A stretch of DNA of 64,000 nt from Plasmodium brasilianum (GCF_023973825.1 NC_090120.1:2024501-2088500); one strand, 5' to 3'; positions 25,760 to 39,794 are shown, numbered from the stretch's first letter. Translations and numbers: made by a program. The notes: a model not told the origin generated them from the sequence alone.

Positions 25760-28445
25760 ATAAATATGTAATAATATAATGTACTTTTTAATTATGTATT
25801 GTTACTAAAAACTTAAGGATTTGGGGATTCTATATCATTACAAATGAGGGACGTTTTTAAAGTAACTATTATATTGTTTTTGCACATAACTGTATAGTTT
25901 ACTCAATATTTTTCAAATTACTTGAATATATATTACATTGGAAATTTATATTTAAGTAGTCTATATTTTATTTATTTTTTATGTATTTAAAAGATTAAAT
26001 TATTGGAAAATAATTAAGAAAGTATTAGTATATTATTTGTTAAATTTTTTTCTAAATATCATTTATTTGAGATTAAAGGATGGAACATATATATATTATT
26101 TTTAATATAATATATGCTATTATTTAAGCATTTCACTAATAATTATGTCAAATATAATGACTAATTTAATTCATGCTATCTGATACAGTTTTCAAAGAGA
26201 CAGTAATAAAAGGTTTATATTATTAATAATAAATACCACTTGTTTTGCTTTTTTATGTAATTTAAAAGAAATATATTTTTTTAAATAACAAATAAGAATA
26301 TATGTTAATATTATGCCCCATAAGAACAAAATTAAATTTCTGATGTTCAACTGTAATTTAAGGCTCTAAATTATCGGAGATCTCAAAAATGTATAGAAGG
26401 AGGAATTTTATTTATTTGCACTTATGACATTGTGTAATTACTATATTTTATACCTTGTTAAAGCTTTGAATATAAGATATGTATTACAATATTATTTAAT
26501 ATAGAAATGAATGTGTATTTTTGAATCCATTAAATCTATTTATAATAGGAAAAATAACATTTATATTAATAGTCCTATTAACTTCTCAAAATTTAATCAT
26601 AATCTAAATAATATATTAAAATCTAGAGTAGTTATCATAATAATAGGGTATATATATATATATTAAATTTTTATTAAAAATTATATTACCAGTCATAAAC
26701 AAAAGTTTTTTATTTTACATTATTTTTTGAATAAAGTAGCATACTATTCTGCTAACACTACTTTTATGAGTGTAGAATTAAGTTTATGAATACTCTAAAC
26801 AATCTATAATAAAATGCATGCATTAAATATCCACATAAGGAAAATGGAATATTAAAAGTCTCAATGAAATATTTTATTATTATAATATATTAATTGTTAG
26901 AATAATATATTATAGGTGTAATGAATACAATAAATTACAAAAAGTACATAATTCAAAATTAAAACTTAATTATTCCATGAAAAAAGAATCTACAAGAAAA
27001 AAGAAACATGATATATTAAAATTAAGCTAAGAGTTCTTAGAAAATTATAAATTATATTTTTACGTTAACATAGTTATAAATAAAATATTAAATAAGGTTA
27101 CATTATTTATTATATAAACAAATTTTTATTATGCAATATTTCATTATCAAAAAATAAAATTGACTTATATTTTATAGAAAAATATATACAAAAAAGAAAA
27201 AGATATTTTATGAAAAATAAATATTCGCTAACATTTTTGAGAATATGATCAAATTAATATACTAACTTTGTTGTAAAATATAAAACTTAATACTTTTTCT
27301 AATTTATTTAGTAATGATAATTTTATGCTTCTTTCTTTACGAAATGTTATATAATATATCTTTTTTTAAGTACAGGATTTTCTTTAACTCTTTAAAATAT
27401 GTATGAATGAATTAATTAAAGCGTTCAAAGTATACTAAAGAAGTATCATGTATAATATTATAATATTTACATAAAATGTAATGGAATTAAAATATGTGTC
27501 AATTTTTACAACTCTATGTAATAATTCAAAAATAATTATTTTAATTGCAATAATTATATATTTTTTTCTCTTTTTATAAATTTATTAATACTTCTCTATT
27601 ATGAACATACTGAAATAAACGTACAATGATTTTTTTTTTCTTAATTTTTTTTGATTAGTAATAGTATTTTTTTCAGTACTATAAATTAATAAGAATTGTC
27701 CCCTACATTACAGATTAATAGAGTAAAATTAATAGGATATAAAATAAATTTCTTCTTATAAGAGTTTTTTGTATTATATGATAATAATAACTATTAATAT
27801 TTCATCTTAAATATATATTTTTAATCGTATGTTTTTGTATAAAATAGTATATTATAAATATTTTATAAATTTATTCTATCATTCTTTTATATATTTTAAA
27901 TATATATTCCGTTGTATTCTTTTATTTGTAATATTATATGGCTATAAATATTTTAGGAATTGTTGGATTGTAGGAAACATTTTTGTACTTGATTTATATT
28001 TGTCTTAAATCTTTTAGTTATATTAAGATTTTTTAAATATATGTTTTTTTTTTATCTTTTTAAAGGAAATAAAAAATACAGAATTTATGAGTTTTTAAAC
28101 TTTTTATTAAACACTAATAAATACTCTGTCAATTTATATACAAATCTTAATACTGTAAAAAACTTATACATAAATATAACGCTTATTTTATAGTTCCTTT
28201 GAAAATATACATATCAAGGGTTTTTTTGCTAAACACAAATTTTATAAATATATAATAATTTATAAAAGAAGGCGTTTTCTTTTTTGAAGAGACACTAACG
28301 TATATTTTATATAATAACAAATTTTTCTAATAGTTATATATCCTTTATAATTTATTTTTACTGACATAATAATAGGTATTAGCTATAAAAAGAAACTCTG
28401 ACAAAAACATCTATAAAATCAGAATCATTACTTGGAAAAAATTAA
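25760..28445. repeat. Long noncoding duplicated block, copy B
   Basis: Collinear counterpart of about 7450-10290 (landmarks given there). Substitutions and small indels are spread throughout, so the duplication is not very recent. No gene in either copy. Confidence 0.7.
25915..25934 (+). promoter_or_regulatory. Recurrent distal 3' element (807 bp after stop)
   Basis: AAATTACTTGAATATATATT is identical to the copy at 7625-7644 and is preceded by TTTACTCAATATTTTTC. Confidence 0.4.
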
Positions 28446-29347
28446 GAGTTCTTAGCTAGATTATGACCATATATTAATATGAACTTTTTGAGTTTTAATC
28501 TTTCTTTTATATAAATGAACATAATTTAAGGTTTCTAAATAGTTTTTATTCGATTTAATCTAAAATATAATTCTCATTCGTATTATTTTTATCCTTTACT
28601 TTTTTTTGAAAAAAATTATTAAAAAAATAAATTACCTCACATTAGCCTACTAATATTTCAAATACATTTTTTAGCAATATACTTCATATATTTTATATAC
28701 ATGATAAAATAAGTAAAATGATATATTTTTTAATGTATTATAGATAACAATCTTATGTACATATTATATAAACTATATGGATGTTCTGTTTTATATGTCA
28801 TTATCATTTATTCTGTGTTTTATGATTCCAAAGGTTTCAGTGATTGAGTTAATGTGTCGAAATAGTAATTCCATATTATCTTTTTTCTAAAATTAAATCT
28901 TATTTCATTTTACATTACTCTATTTATATATGAAAACTGTGATCATTCTTCAAAATTAAAAAAGATATATCCACTTTATAGCAATTTTGTTAAATAATTA
29001 AAATAGTTAAGTTTAACATTATTAATGTAAAAATTATGTTATTATAATTTATAAGGACTTATTATATTTTTGAAGTTGATAAAGTGTATCCATGGCAAAA
29101 TCAATATTAGAATTTTATAGAATAAACATTATTTCACTTTTAATACATCATTATATAAAAATCATTTTAAAAAAAAGAAAAAAGAAAAAGAAAGCATTAA
29201 ATAAATTAATGAGTTTTGGTTATTAAATTTAAATAAATAAGGATGTATTCAAAGAAATTTAAAAGTACAAACATAATTCCTAAAAAAAATTTATTATCTT
29301 CAATAGAAATATTCCCATGTAATATTACCAAGGATACCTTAATTTTT
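28446..29347. other. Intergenic spacer, no gene seen
   Basis: A+T-rich with no supported coding sequence. A purine-rich run 'aaaaaaaagaaaaaagaaaa' occurs near 29170. Confidence 0.45.
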
Positions 29348-29509
29348 CTATACATTAGAAATTTTTTTTTTGTCTTTAATCATCATTAAATTTTCTTGAT
29401 ATTTATGTAGGGAATTTTTTTCTAATATTTTACTTTTCTTTTGTAACGAGCTTTTTGTATAGTTCAATATGGCTTCATAATTGCTGCATTTACGTTTATA
29501 TGTGATTAT
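29348..29509 (-). pseudogene. Short minus-strand coding-like fragment, family unknown
   Basis: A minus-strand frame of about 53 codons (TYKRKCSNYEAILNYTKSSL, then LEKNSLHKYQENLMMIKD) has protein-like composition for this genome, with C, S, Y, E and L, where spacer DNA reads mostly K, N, I and F. It lacks a start codon and a clear acceptor. A GTAAGT sequence on the same strand at about 29610 could be an old donor. A similar pattern (SYEAKE..LFNLKKTPKK) can be read, broken by stops, on the minus strand near 48.5-48.66 kb. It is probably an exon remnant of a subtelomeric gene; the product is not recognised. Confidence 0.3.
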
Positions 29510-29925
29510 TCATTTTAGCTTTTCAAATTATTACAGTTTTTATATATTGTTTTCTTTAACTTATTTTATATAATTTTCTTTTATGTTGTTATATATGAGA
29601 TAATACTTACCAATCGTTTGTTATATATATTTGTTTTTCTATACTTGTATGTGTATCATTTTATATACAAATTTTCTATATATAATTATTTTTTAATTTA
29701 GATATTTTTCTGCGTAGATATAATTATATGTAATTACTATTATTTGATGATGTTTCACTTATTCACTATATACTGTGTAGAATTATTTTATGTATTAAAT
29801 GAATATAATTCATTTTTTATATTTTTTCTCTTAATATAAGTGCAAGTAACATTTCCTAATGTCTGCTTTTCAACAAGCTTTTTTTAAGTCATTTTGCATT
29901 TTATTAGAAGCCAATAAAGAATATT
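29510..29925. other. 3' flank of PIR gene
   Basis: Noncoding sequence downstream of the minus-strand PIR gene, presumably including its 3' UTR. No other feature was recognised apart from the GTAAGT noted for the neighbouring fragment. Confidence 0.4.
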
Positions 29926-31634
29926 TTACCTAGAGTAATAAGACAGTTGTAATCCCATATTCCCAGATCTTCTTTTAGCCGATTTTGGAGCACGGATTAT
30001 AAACTGGCGCATATACGGATCATCATAATAATCATGAATTCTTTTATGCCTTGATCCTTTTTTATGTAAATGTCTTCCGAATGGAGTAAACTATTATAAA
30101 AATGAATAATAAAAAATATATTTAATATGTTTTTTTTGTAATCATAAAATTTTATAGAAATTAAAAATAGTAAATTAATAAATTTTGGATTTTATTAAAG
30201 AACATTCATTTACTTTATAATAAAGGTATATAGTGAAAATTATCCCCACTATCAGAGAAAATGCAATTCCAAAGCGAAAAAAATTGTTTTTGAACATATT
30301 AGAATTAGGATTTAGTGTTATTTTAATTTTTTTTCCTGGAGCATATGTGTTAAATTTTACTCCAATTGTTTGAGTTTTGCGAACATCGGGCTCTATGCAG
30401 ATTCCTGTTACATCTCTTAGGAAGCGTGGATTTGTGCAAGGAGTATTTTTATCATCACTCTTAACTTCAATTACATCTGATGTTTGTGAAATGGAAAAAT
30501 TATTTGATTGTTCGGGTTTTCCGTGTGGTAATTTTGTAGATACTGAAATTCCTCGTTGTCCATATTTTGTAAAAGGAATCTGCACAGAAGGACGATGAAA
30601 AGAAGTTGATAATGGTTTAATATGAGAATGATCAGATGTCCGAAACATATGACATTTAAGTTTTCCACCTTCTTGTTTTGTGTCTGTAATTTTGTCAATT
30701 TCAAAATTATTACACTTGAAATAATAAATTGAATCTGTAATATCTGTTAGGGAATTCCCAGTATGTGACGTATTACCTGATGTTAGAGGTTTCTGAGCTT
30801 TTATTAAGTTATCGCACTTTTTACTACTGTTAGACTCTAATGTAGACAGCAATTTATTAGGATCAAATTCTTCATTGCATTTAAAATAATCATCACAATA
30901 TGACCAAAATGAATCTATACAACATTCATTCTGCGTTTTATGCTTATTGTATAGTGTAATAACATGATTAAGATATTTTTTGTAATTCTGAAATTTAACA
31001 TTTTTACATGTTTCTTGCGTTTTAATGATGTCAAAATTTTCAAAATAATCATATAAATATTTTTCTTCTACCATATCATTTAATCTTTGTACAATATCAG
31101 TCTTAAAGTCATATTGACAATTATATGTATTAAAATTCTCTTTAATTTGATTTTGAGCTATCAGGAATTTATCAGTTATAGGTTTGGCTTTCTCATCATT
31201 TGTAATATCTCCTAAATTTTTTTTTATATTATGATATGTCCAGTATTTATAATGTGCACACTGAGTAATGTACTCAATTGTATTAAAGTAATTAGATAAT
31301 TTATCTGCATTTCTTGCAATTTTTTTACAGAGATTATAATTTGCATTGTCAGTATTATCTTTTGAATGGTTGAATGCACTACAGTAACTATCGTAACTCG
31401 TTCCCTCAACATTATTATTGAGTTCCTTATATATGTGGTGTGAAGGTGATCCTTCTAAAATATTTTCCTGAAAATTAAGAGGACACAGTGAATTAGATAT
31501 AAATTTATAAGTTGTTTTTACATAAATGATTCAACACATGTTTCCGAGAATATAGTACTTTAACTATAAGATATTAATAATCTTTTTAATTTTGAATTAA
31601 TATATACCCATGAGCTATCGCCTGAAGTTGACAT
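29926..31634 (-). CDS. PIR family variant antigen, intact three-exon gene
   Basis: On the minus strand, exon 1 is 31634-31608 (MSTSGDSSW) with a GTATAT donor. Exon 2 is 31467-30214 after a TTTTCAG acceptor, and exon 3 is 30090-29926 after ATAATAG. Introns are 140 and 123 bp, all phase 0; the total is 481 residues. Exon 2 starts ENILEGSPSHHIYKELNN. It carries the cysteine pattern of the PIR ectodomain (SYDSYCSAF, NYNLCKKIARN, YITQCAHYKYWTYHNI, NTYNCQYDF, DSFWSYCDDYFKC) and EEKYLYDYFENFD, a typical PIR block. A variable linker follows, then one membrane segment at about residues 407-426 (FGIAFSLIVGIIFTIYLYY). Exon 3 opens KFTPFGRHLHKKGSRHKR, the PIR cytoplasmic tail. Without splicing, exon 2 would stop at 30175, but the FTPFG tail strongly supports the third exon. 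Predicted to be an exported, clonally variant antigen at the infected-cell surface; function not established. Confidence 0.95.
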
Positions 31635-34600
31635 TTTTGTTTGAGGAAAGTAAAATATAAGAATATGTCATTATATTAAATGTTAACTTATCCAAATAAA
31701 AAAAATAAATGCATACCTATTAATGATATATTATGTATTATTTTATAAAATGAATAAATATTTGTTAAGTGTTCATATTCGATAATTCTGGTTAAAGATT
31801 AATATTCCGTAACACTTCTAACATTTAATAAAATTTTAATTTTTAATTTTCAAACAAATAAAATGAATAATGAGTTTAAAATTATACTGTAAAAACTATA
31901 GAATTAAAAGTTAACGCATTATTTGTAAATATTCTATTTATTTTATTAATATGTTACATAATAAAAAATAATTTCATTATTTTAGTCTTTTAATATTAGT
32001 ATTTATCAATTTTGTACTTTAAATATTTTGTCAATATACAAATTTCCACGTAATAACCATATCTTCAGTAAGAATAATTTTATGGATTTTACGTTTATTA
32101 CTATTTTAATATAATTATTTTGTAGAAACTCTTCTGGATTCTAGTGTATTATAAATAAATTTTTCATCAAAATTATTTGAATAACTACATAAAATTTTTC
32201 TTTTATAAATGTGACAGAATTATCATATAAGAATATATATATGAATCAAAAAAAACAAATGATTTTAAATTAGATAAAAAAATAATTATCACTAGAAAAT
32301 TAACAGTTATAATTGCTCTACTTAATGAATTGCACGTGAATTTATTGTAAGAAAATGGTTCTTTGAATTTCTATGCATTATATTAATTATTATTTTAATT
32401 ATATATTTTTTTTTATTTACTTTAAATAACATATAAATTTTTATATATCTAAAGTGTTAAAAATACGAGCATAACACGAATATATATTACAATAAATTAT
32501 GAGGTAAAAAATTATTATTTATAAAGGAAAGAATAAACACTTTTATATTTTTATCATAATAATAATGGTATTTTATAATGATATTAAAATGAACTGATAT
32601 AATATAAATTAAAGATTTAAAATATGCCAAATATTATTTTTATTGTGTTCAGGATATAAAATAATTACGAAAAGAGTTATAATAGAATTGTGAAATTCAC
32701 AACAGTTTTATGATATCTTATTTATACACCTTGTGCTACTTAAAATTTTAACCCAAAAATATAATGGAATTATAGTAAAAATGTTTTTTCATTTTTTTGT
32801 AGGTAATTGTTTGCAATAGAAATTTTTCGTTTTGAGTGCATTAAAATAAAATATGTTTGGTATAATAATCACATAATATTTTAAAATATTTTGGAATAAA
32901 AATATTATGTAAGATACCATCAGCATTATGTATGTAAACAGCATGAATTTCTATCTTATTGGAGTTTTGCTCATGATATAATGACATTAAATATTTTTTC
33001 AAAATAAGTAATACGATAATGTATATTTAATTTTATCTAATTTTTTTTTTTTTTTTTTTTTTTTTTATATTACATTATTTTTTTCTTAAAAATATTATAT
33101 TTTATTCTTCATTTTGTTATAATACTGATAACTCGAATATTGTGATTGTTTCCAAATAAATGATTTCTAATTAAATATTGTGATAAGTAAAATAAACTCT
33201 AATTAGTAAATATTATATATCAAACGTAAAATTACTAATATTATATATACTTTTTCAAGTATATTGTGTTATATTTTCATAAACATCATTTTTTTTATAA
33301 TGTATTTTCGATTAAGACAATGATTTTTGCATTTGCTGCCATTATTTATTTAAATAATTTAAGAGGATTTTTATAAATCATTTAATTGATAATAATACAG
33401 ACCAGGTTGTATTAGTATTACATTTTATTTCTTTTATTTATTATAAATTTTTGTAAAAAGTTGTTTCATTGATTTTAGAAAAAATTTCATTTTAGTTATC
33501 TTTTTTATATGAAATTTGAATGAATATTGTAATATCTTCTAACAACATTATTAGCTAATTTTAATTGAATCTACTATTAAAGTGTTATAATGTATTTAAT
33601 TCATTTTATAATTAGTGAAATATTTCGTTGATTAATATTAATATCTTCAATTTTTCTGTATAATATATGCTTATAAAATTAGATCATTAATTCGTATATT
33701 GATACTTTTTTTTTTTTTTTATTATAATATTCTGTTGAATGCCAAAATGAAGATAATGATACTTTTAATAAATTTAATTCTGAATAATTCATAAAAAATA
33801 TATTTAATTATTCATTATAATTGGGATAACAGTTAAAGCGACATAAAAGCCTTCTTATCAAATACTAATTATTTAATGTAAATTGTGATTTGGTATTTTT
33901 TCATCTGAAACAGTTAAAAAAAATAATATAATCTTAAAAATACTATTCTGTTTTTTTTTTTTTGAATAAACTAATATTATATACTGTTATTAATATGACG
34001 TGTAACATTAATGAATAAAATATGTGATAATATATAATTAAAAAATATAATAAAATAATTGTTCTTTATATTTATTTAATCAGTGAGAAAAAAATAATTG
34101 TCATAAATTTTAATATACGTTTTGCATAAATTATTTTATTATGTTATATACATATTTCACAACATATTTTTACTGTATGAAATATAAGGAAAAAATTTCT
34201 TTATCATTATTTTTAATTTTTTAAAAGAATAATTAGGAAATTAATTTAAAACATTTCTTTATGCCCATTAATTCATATTATTAATTTATTTTGAGTATAC
34301 TTATTTAATAATACTAATATTTCAATGTTTATATGTTAAATGGAGACTATAGTATTACATAATAAAATTATTTTTCAAATTTAGAGATATGTTAACGTTA
34401 ATATGAACAGAAAAAACATTTTTATAGCATTAGAATATAGTCTATGTTCTAAATAGAAGCTGTATAATTAATAATTTTCTGTATTAATAAATATTTTTTT
34501 ATGTAATCAGATAGTTGTTATTTATATTATAATATATTTACAAATTTATAACAATATTTACGATTTATTTTATTTTTTAATAAAAATAAAGTCAAAATTA

Positions 34601-34966
34601 TATAATGATATATATATATTTTTATAAAATTAAAATATAACTAAATAGAATGGTTATAATTCTATATATTTGAAATTGGACACTTTTTATTTCTAGATAA
34701 ATATATTAATTATATTTTTTATGCATGATACAAATTTGTGTCCTTGATTTTTTAGATAATTAAATAGTATTACTAGTTAAACATTTTAATACAAAATAAA
34801 GATTATAATTATATAGCATAAAAAAATTTAGTTCTATTATATATTATTAATAGTGTTTTATAGAATAATTAAAATAAATTATAATTTTATAGAGAAATAA
34901 TGTGTCTTATAATGCTTCGCTTTATAGGGAAATTGAACTACAAATTTTCATTTAATTTCTATCATT
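31635..34966. other. Long spacer upstream of the PIR gene, no gene seen
   Basis: This is the 5' region of the minus-strand PIR gene followed by A+T-rich DNA. No coding sequence was recognised on either strand. It contains a 26-base poly-T run (33041-33066) and others near 33705 and 33950. Confidence 0.45.
33041..33066. repeat. Poly-T tract (26 T)
   Basis: Homopolymer of 26 T, the longest seen in the window. Confidence 0.95.
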
Positions 34967-35047
34967 ATGGAAAATGCCAATTTTTGTTTGATAATGTTAG
35001 TACTAGTACAATTATATGTTAAAGGAGAATTAATGAGTTATACTTAA
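34967..35047 (+). other. Possible orphan hydrophobic exon
   Basis: A 26-codon frame (MENANFCLIMLVLVQLYVKG..) looks like a signal-peptide exon, but it reads straight into a stop and shows no consensus donor. It might be a remnant or chance. It lies about 330 bp before the PIR pseudogene; PIR first exons are normally not hydrophobic. Confidence 0.2.
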
Positions 35048-35376
35048 TAATATATATTTATTTGGAACTTGTACTTAATATGGCAAAATGCATAATATTT
35101 TAACAATTTAGATCTCATTATATATTACATATATTTATAATTATGTAACAAGTATTATGCTTTACATAATTATTATATCTTTAAGTATATAGGACCGTTC
35201 ATTAGAGAATGAGTGAGTACATTTATATTTTTTATTATAAATATTATATATATTTCATGATTTATGTGTTATATTTCTAATGAAGTGAAATATATAAATC
35301 CTTTCATCAACGAAAGAATTTATATGTTTATACAATTTATTTTTTATATTTATTTTTCATGAATGTATATTAACAG

Positions 35377-36215
35377 AACTGTCTTCATATATAAAATAAG
35401 AAGAGGAATATAACAACAAAACATTAATAATAGTAATGGTAAATGTACTAAGTTACATATAACTGATAAAAACATTAAGAGTTTTTGTAAAAAAGTATTA
35501 ACAAACTTTAAAAAATTATCTACAGCGAATAAAGAGGAAAGTTCCTAGACCCTTATTATAATTCCCTGTATTTTTTTTTCTATATAATAATGAAAACATT
35601 TGGTATTAATGGAAAAAATATTGGTAATTAAGATGATATTATGACATTTTGTACAAAAGTAAGGTTTATTAATTTAAAACATTTTTAAGGTGTATCATAT
35701 GTGTGTTACACTGATATCATTAGCATTAAAGGATAAAAAGAAGAGAAATATTTGCATGAACATTTTTAAAATTATTTCTATAAAATTAAATGTACTAAAA
35801 ATAGTAAGAACAATAATTGTAATATGTATTTCACGTACTTTATATATATTAACAATTTGTATAGAAATAATATATGGGCATAATGTACTTTTTTTGGGAA
35901 ACAAAATTAACTTTGTAAAGAAAATTATTAAAATTATTTCAAATATAATGAAATATATTATCGATATAATATCATATGTAAAATTGTACATATGAACAAA
36001 AGACCCATTTAAGGAAAAGGAAAAATATTTGAATCTACACTCATTGAGCTTGATGTAATAAAAAGTAAAGAAAGAAATTTTTAATTGTTTATAATAAGAA
36101 TATTAATACAAAAAGAAAGATTAGCCAGAAGTCCTTTTTACACAGTCTGTTTAGGTGGTTTTCCATTGCTTGATATTTTTTTATGTTTTTCCTTTTCTAC
36201 AAAACATAATATCTT
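35377..36215 (+). pseudogene. PIR pseudogene
   Basis: After a TTAACAG acceptor at 35376, three-frame reading recovers PIR blocks in order: LSSYIK..EEEYNN, then NSNGKCTKLHITDKNIKSFC and KKVLTNFKKLS (PIR-type N-terminal cysteine region), and further on KEEKYLHEHFKNYFYKIKCT and CNMYFTYFIYINNLYRNNIW (the conserved middle), with CTFFGKQN after a stop. A hydrophobic stretch near 36160-36215 (YFFMFFLFYKT) may be what is left of the membrane segment. Several frameshifts and stops (for example after KEESS at about 35548) show it is dead. A first-exon remnant may lie at about 35194-35209 (RSLENE followed by GTGAGT). The long frames at 35690-35995 on both strands are out of frame with the PIR homology and are not genes. 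Confidence 0.75.
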
Positions 36216-39200
36216 CTTATAATTACAAATAAAATGTACACACATGTGTACGTTATTTTTCTTAAAATTTTGTAATTATGAAACAAATTAAAATATGCAT
36301 ATTTTATTTTTAATATATACGTTAGTTTAATTTATTTGTAAATTTGATTAGTAATAGACTTTTCGAAAGTGAAAAAACTATGTATAATGTTCAAGAAGCA
36401 AAACAGAAAAAATATTAAAGGATGTTCCAAGTATATTTCATAGTAAATCTAGAATAATTCAAATATATATATTTTATTATACTATATAAGACCCTAAGGA
36501 CTTATAAAAAAAATATATCAATGGTATTAAAAATATGTTAAGAGTAATGCAAAAATTGATTAATTCTTAATTATCTTTAATATGTAATGGAAAAAAAATA
36601 ATATAAATAAAAAGTGCGTAATGTTTATTTTTTCCATTTCAAGTTCAACTTGTATATTATTCTTTTTAATAGCGGTAGAATATCTTTTTTTACGTTGTTA
36701 TTTAGTTTGTAAAGTAATTTAATTCTTCCATAATTTTTTCTTTGACTATTTTCTTTAATAATATACAAAAGTTATATTTTATGTGTATAAAAGTAAATAC
36801 GATTTTCTGTTTTTAAAAATATGTTGTTATTCTAATAACCTATAAACCAAAAAAAAAAGGTAGACTATATATAATTACAAGTTCCGTTATATTTGTGAAG
36901 TAGGAAAACGACTGCGTTTTACGTTTTTACAAGTTTTATATGCTCCTTATTTGAAATGCAAATAATGAAAATAGAAGCATAAATGGAATTATAAATATTT
37001 TATTATTATATAGAAGTTTTAATATAACTTATGAATTCATTTATTATTTTGTAAAAATGTGATAAATAAATAATATATAGAATAAGTAAAATTTTGAATA
37101 ATTATAACTTGTTATAAAAATGTAAATGATTTTAAATAATTATTAATTTTATGATTATATTTTATTAAATGATTTTCCATATTTGAATACAGTTTACATA
37201 TTTCTACATTATTTGTACATTATTTCTTGTTGAGTAGAGCATTTTTTTAAGGAACATCAACTTTACGTAAATGATATGATATATAGGAATATTCTTTAAG
37301 GATTAACTTGTAAAAAATATTCTAAATTCAAACTTAATGTATAATATATTATGCATATATGATTTGTGTCTTTTATTTCATTTTTTACTCTTATATTAAG
37401 ATCTATTTTTCTTTATTAATTCCCATATATCCTTTTGAAAATGATGCTAAATATAGAGGAAACTCTTTGAATATAAGAAGCAAATTATTCTAAATATATA
37501 AATGGAATAAAAAAATTATATATATATAAAAACTAAATAAAAATAGATTATATCATCTTACAAAATAAAAAGGAAATTTGCAATTATGGATTATTTTGAA
37601 TATAGTAAAAATTAATAAAAATACAATAAGAAAAAACTGAGTATACTTACAAAAACATACGCAAAACTAATAATACTCAAGATTTATTATATGTTAAAAA
37701 TAGATAATAAAATTATAGGTGATGTATGAAAAGATGACCAATGCTCTACGTAGGAATATTTCTTGTATTGTAAAAAACCAAATATATATACAAAAAAGAA
37801 TTTGAGAAATATTTTGAAATATAAGATCCATTTATATATATATCTAAAATTGTAGTTTTGTTATATATTTTTTAACAGATAATAGAACAAGATGAATTTT
37901 ATAAAAATAATGTTCTTTTGTTTTTTGAAATGAATATGTATTATTTATTTGTGTATTTTTTATGTTGCTCAGAAGTGTATAAAGGATTATTGTATATATT
38001 CACATTTTCTATTGATGCTTTAAAAAGAGAATATATGTAAAATTTAAAAATACATTAATGTACTAGAAATATATTTAATATGTTAAGCAAATATGAAAAG
38101 GTTTTAATATTTTTTCATTTAATTAGTTACAAACGATGAAAAGTAATACCCATACTTAATAATTTAAAAATTTCAAACGAAGAATTTTTTTAAATATACA
38201 TATATTTATATATATATAAATATGTACACAATATGAATATGAAATCATAAAGTATAAAAACAATTATATGTTTTTTGTGAAATACTGTAAAATTATATAT
38301 ATTATATAGAATACTGAAAATTTAAGGTTTTTGCACATTTGTTTTAATTATTTTTTTGAAAAATGTTTTACTTACATGTTTATATCAATTTATTGTCATA
38401 AAATAAATATAATACATTTAATGTATTATATTTTTACAATTATCTATATTAACTATATTCAACAAAGAGTATGGTACTAAAATATTTCTGCAATTAAAGA
38501 TATATTTCATCTATGTATAACTTATTTTAGTTATAATAGAGCTATCATTAAATATATTATTTGGGATAATAATTATTTTTGTATCAACAGAAAGTATACA
38601 TACAATTGCATTTTTTATACAGTTGTCAAAAAGTAATATAAAGCATTAAATATTTTCCTAAATTGTGTTATATGTTATTTTATATATCAACATTTAGTAC
38701 TTTTTATCTATTTAATTTTATGTTTCAAATTATATTGTTTAAAATAATTTTTTTGTACAATTTTTTTTTTGATTATAATAATTAATAAAAATGATTTTTT
38801 GCTATATTTACTTTTTTATTTTTTTTTTTTAAAATATCATTTCTGAAGAACTTATTAATTTATACTGTTTTTCAAATAAACAAAAATTTATAAATTTCAT
38901 AATTCTTAAATCTAATATTCCTTATTTTAGTATTAAGAAAGGTACATTAATTTAAATTATATAAAAATTTTTGTATTGCATAAAAAATTATATAATATGA
39001 ATATATAAAAGCATTATATTGTATAGAAATTTTTAAAATATCAAAATTTCGTCTGTGTATTAATTCTTAGAATGGAATTATTTAATTAATGTACAAATTT
39101 TCTTCATATCGTAGGAATATAACAGATGTTACATTATAATTTGTACTATTAATAAGATTTTTGTACTTTTGTATTTTTTTTTTTTTCTTCCATTGAATAT

Positions 39201-39790
39201 TATTATGTGCTATGCAACAATTTACGTTTTTTTCAATTATATAATAGATTTTTAAAACGTATAACATGTAAAATAAACTAAATGTAGCATTATAAAATCC
39301 AAAAAAAAAATAAGCAAAATTTTATTTCTAATATATACTTATGTGCACATTCAAAATGAACTAAGTTTTTCTATTCTAATAAAGTAAAATGTATATGAAC
39401 CTAACAAGGCATTTAATTTTATTTTTTTTTCTGAATAGTATTTATACCATAAACTTAGAACTGTTCTTTTAGAATATTAATATATATATACTTCTTGAAC
39501 TGTTACTAATAAAATTATTTTTACCATTAATGATTAATATATAACTTTGATTTTCTTGTAAAAAAATTTATTGGTAATATTCACAAAAATATTTTTAGAA
39601 TTATCTACTCTTCTTTATACATTATATTAATATTTTATTTATTTTTTTAATTCTTTTTCAAAATAAAGTAAATAAACATGAAAATAATTATACTTTTTTG
39701 TTAATATCCTTTGAATATACAGTGAATTTTTTAGGTACTTGGATATATTTTAAAATTAAATAATTTCATAATTAGTAATAAAATAAATTT
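36216..39790. other. Intergenic spacer, no gene seen
   Basis: No supported gene on either strand. A 61-codon minus-strand frame at 39082-39267 is lysine/isoleucine low complexity. Many poly-A/T runs and short (TA)n tracts are present. Confidence 0.45.
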
Positions 39791-39794
39791 GTTA

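Noticed and set aside
30377..30598. 73-codon plus-strand frame and a 77-codon minus-strand shadow
   Set aside because: Both lie inside PIR exon 2 in other frames.
35690..35995. 101-codon plus-strand and 98-codon minus-strand frames
   Set aside because: They are open by chance in I/L/N-rich DNA; the true homology (PIR) lies in a third frame with stops.
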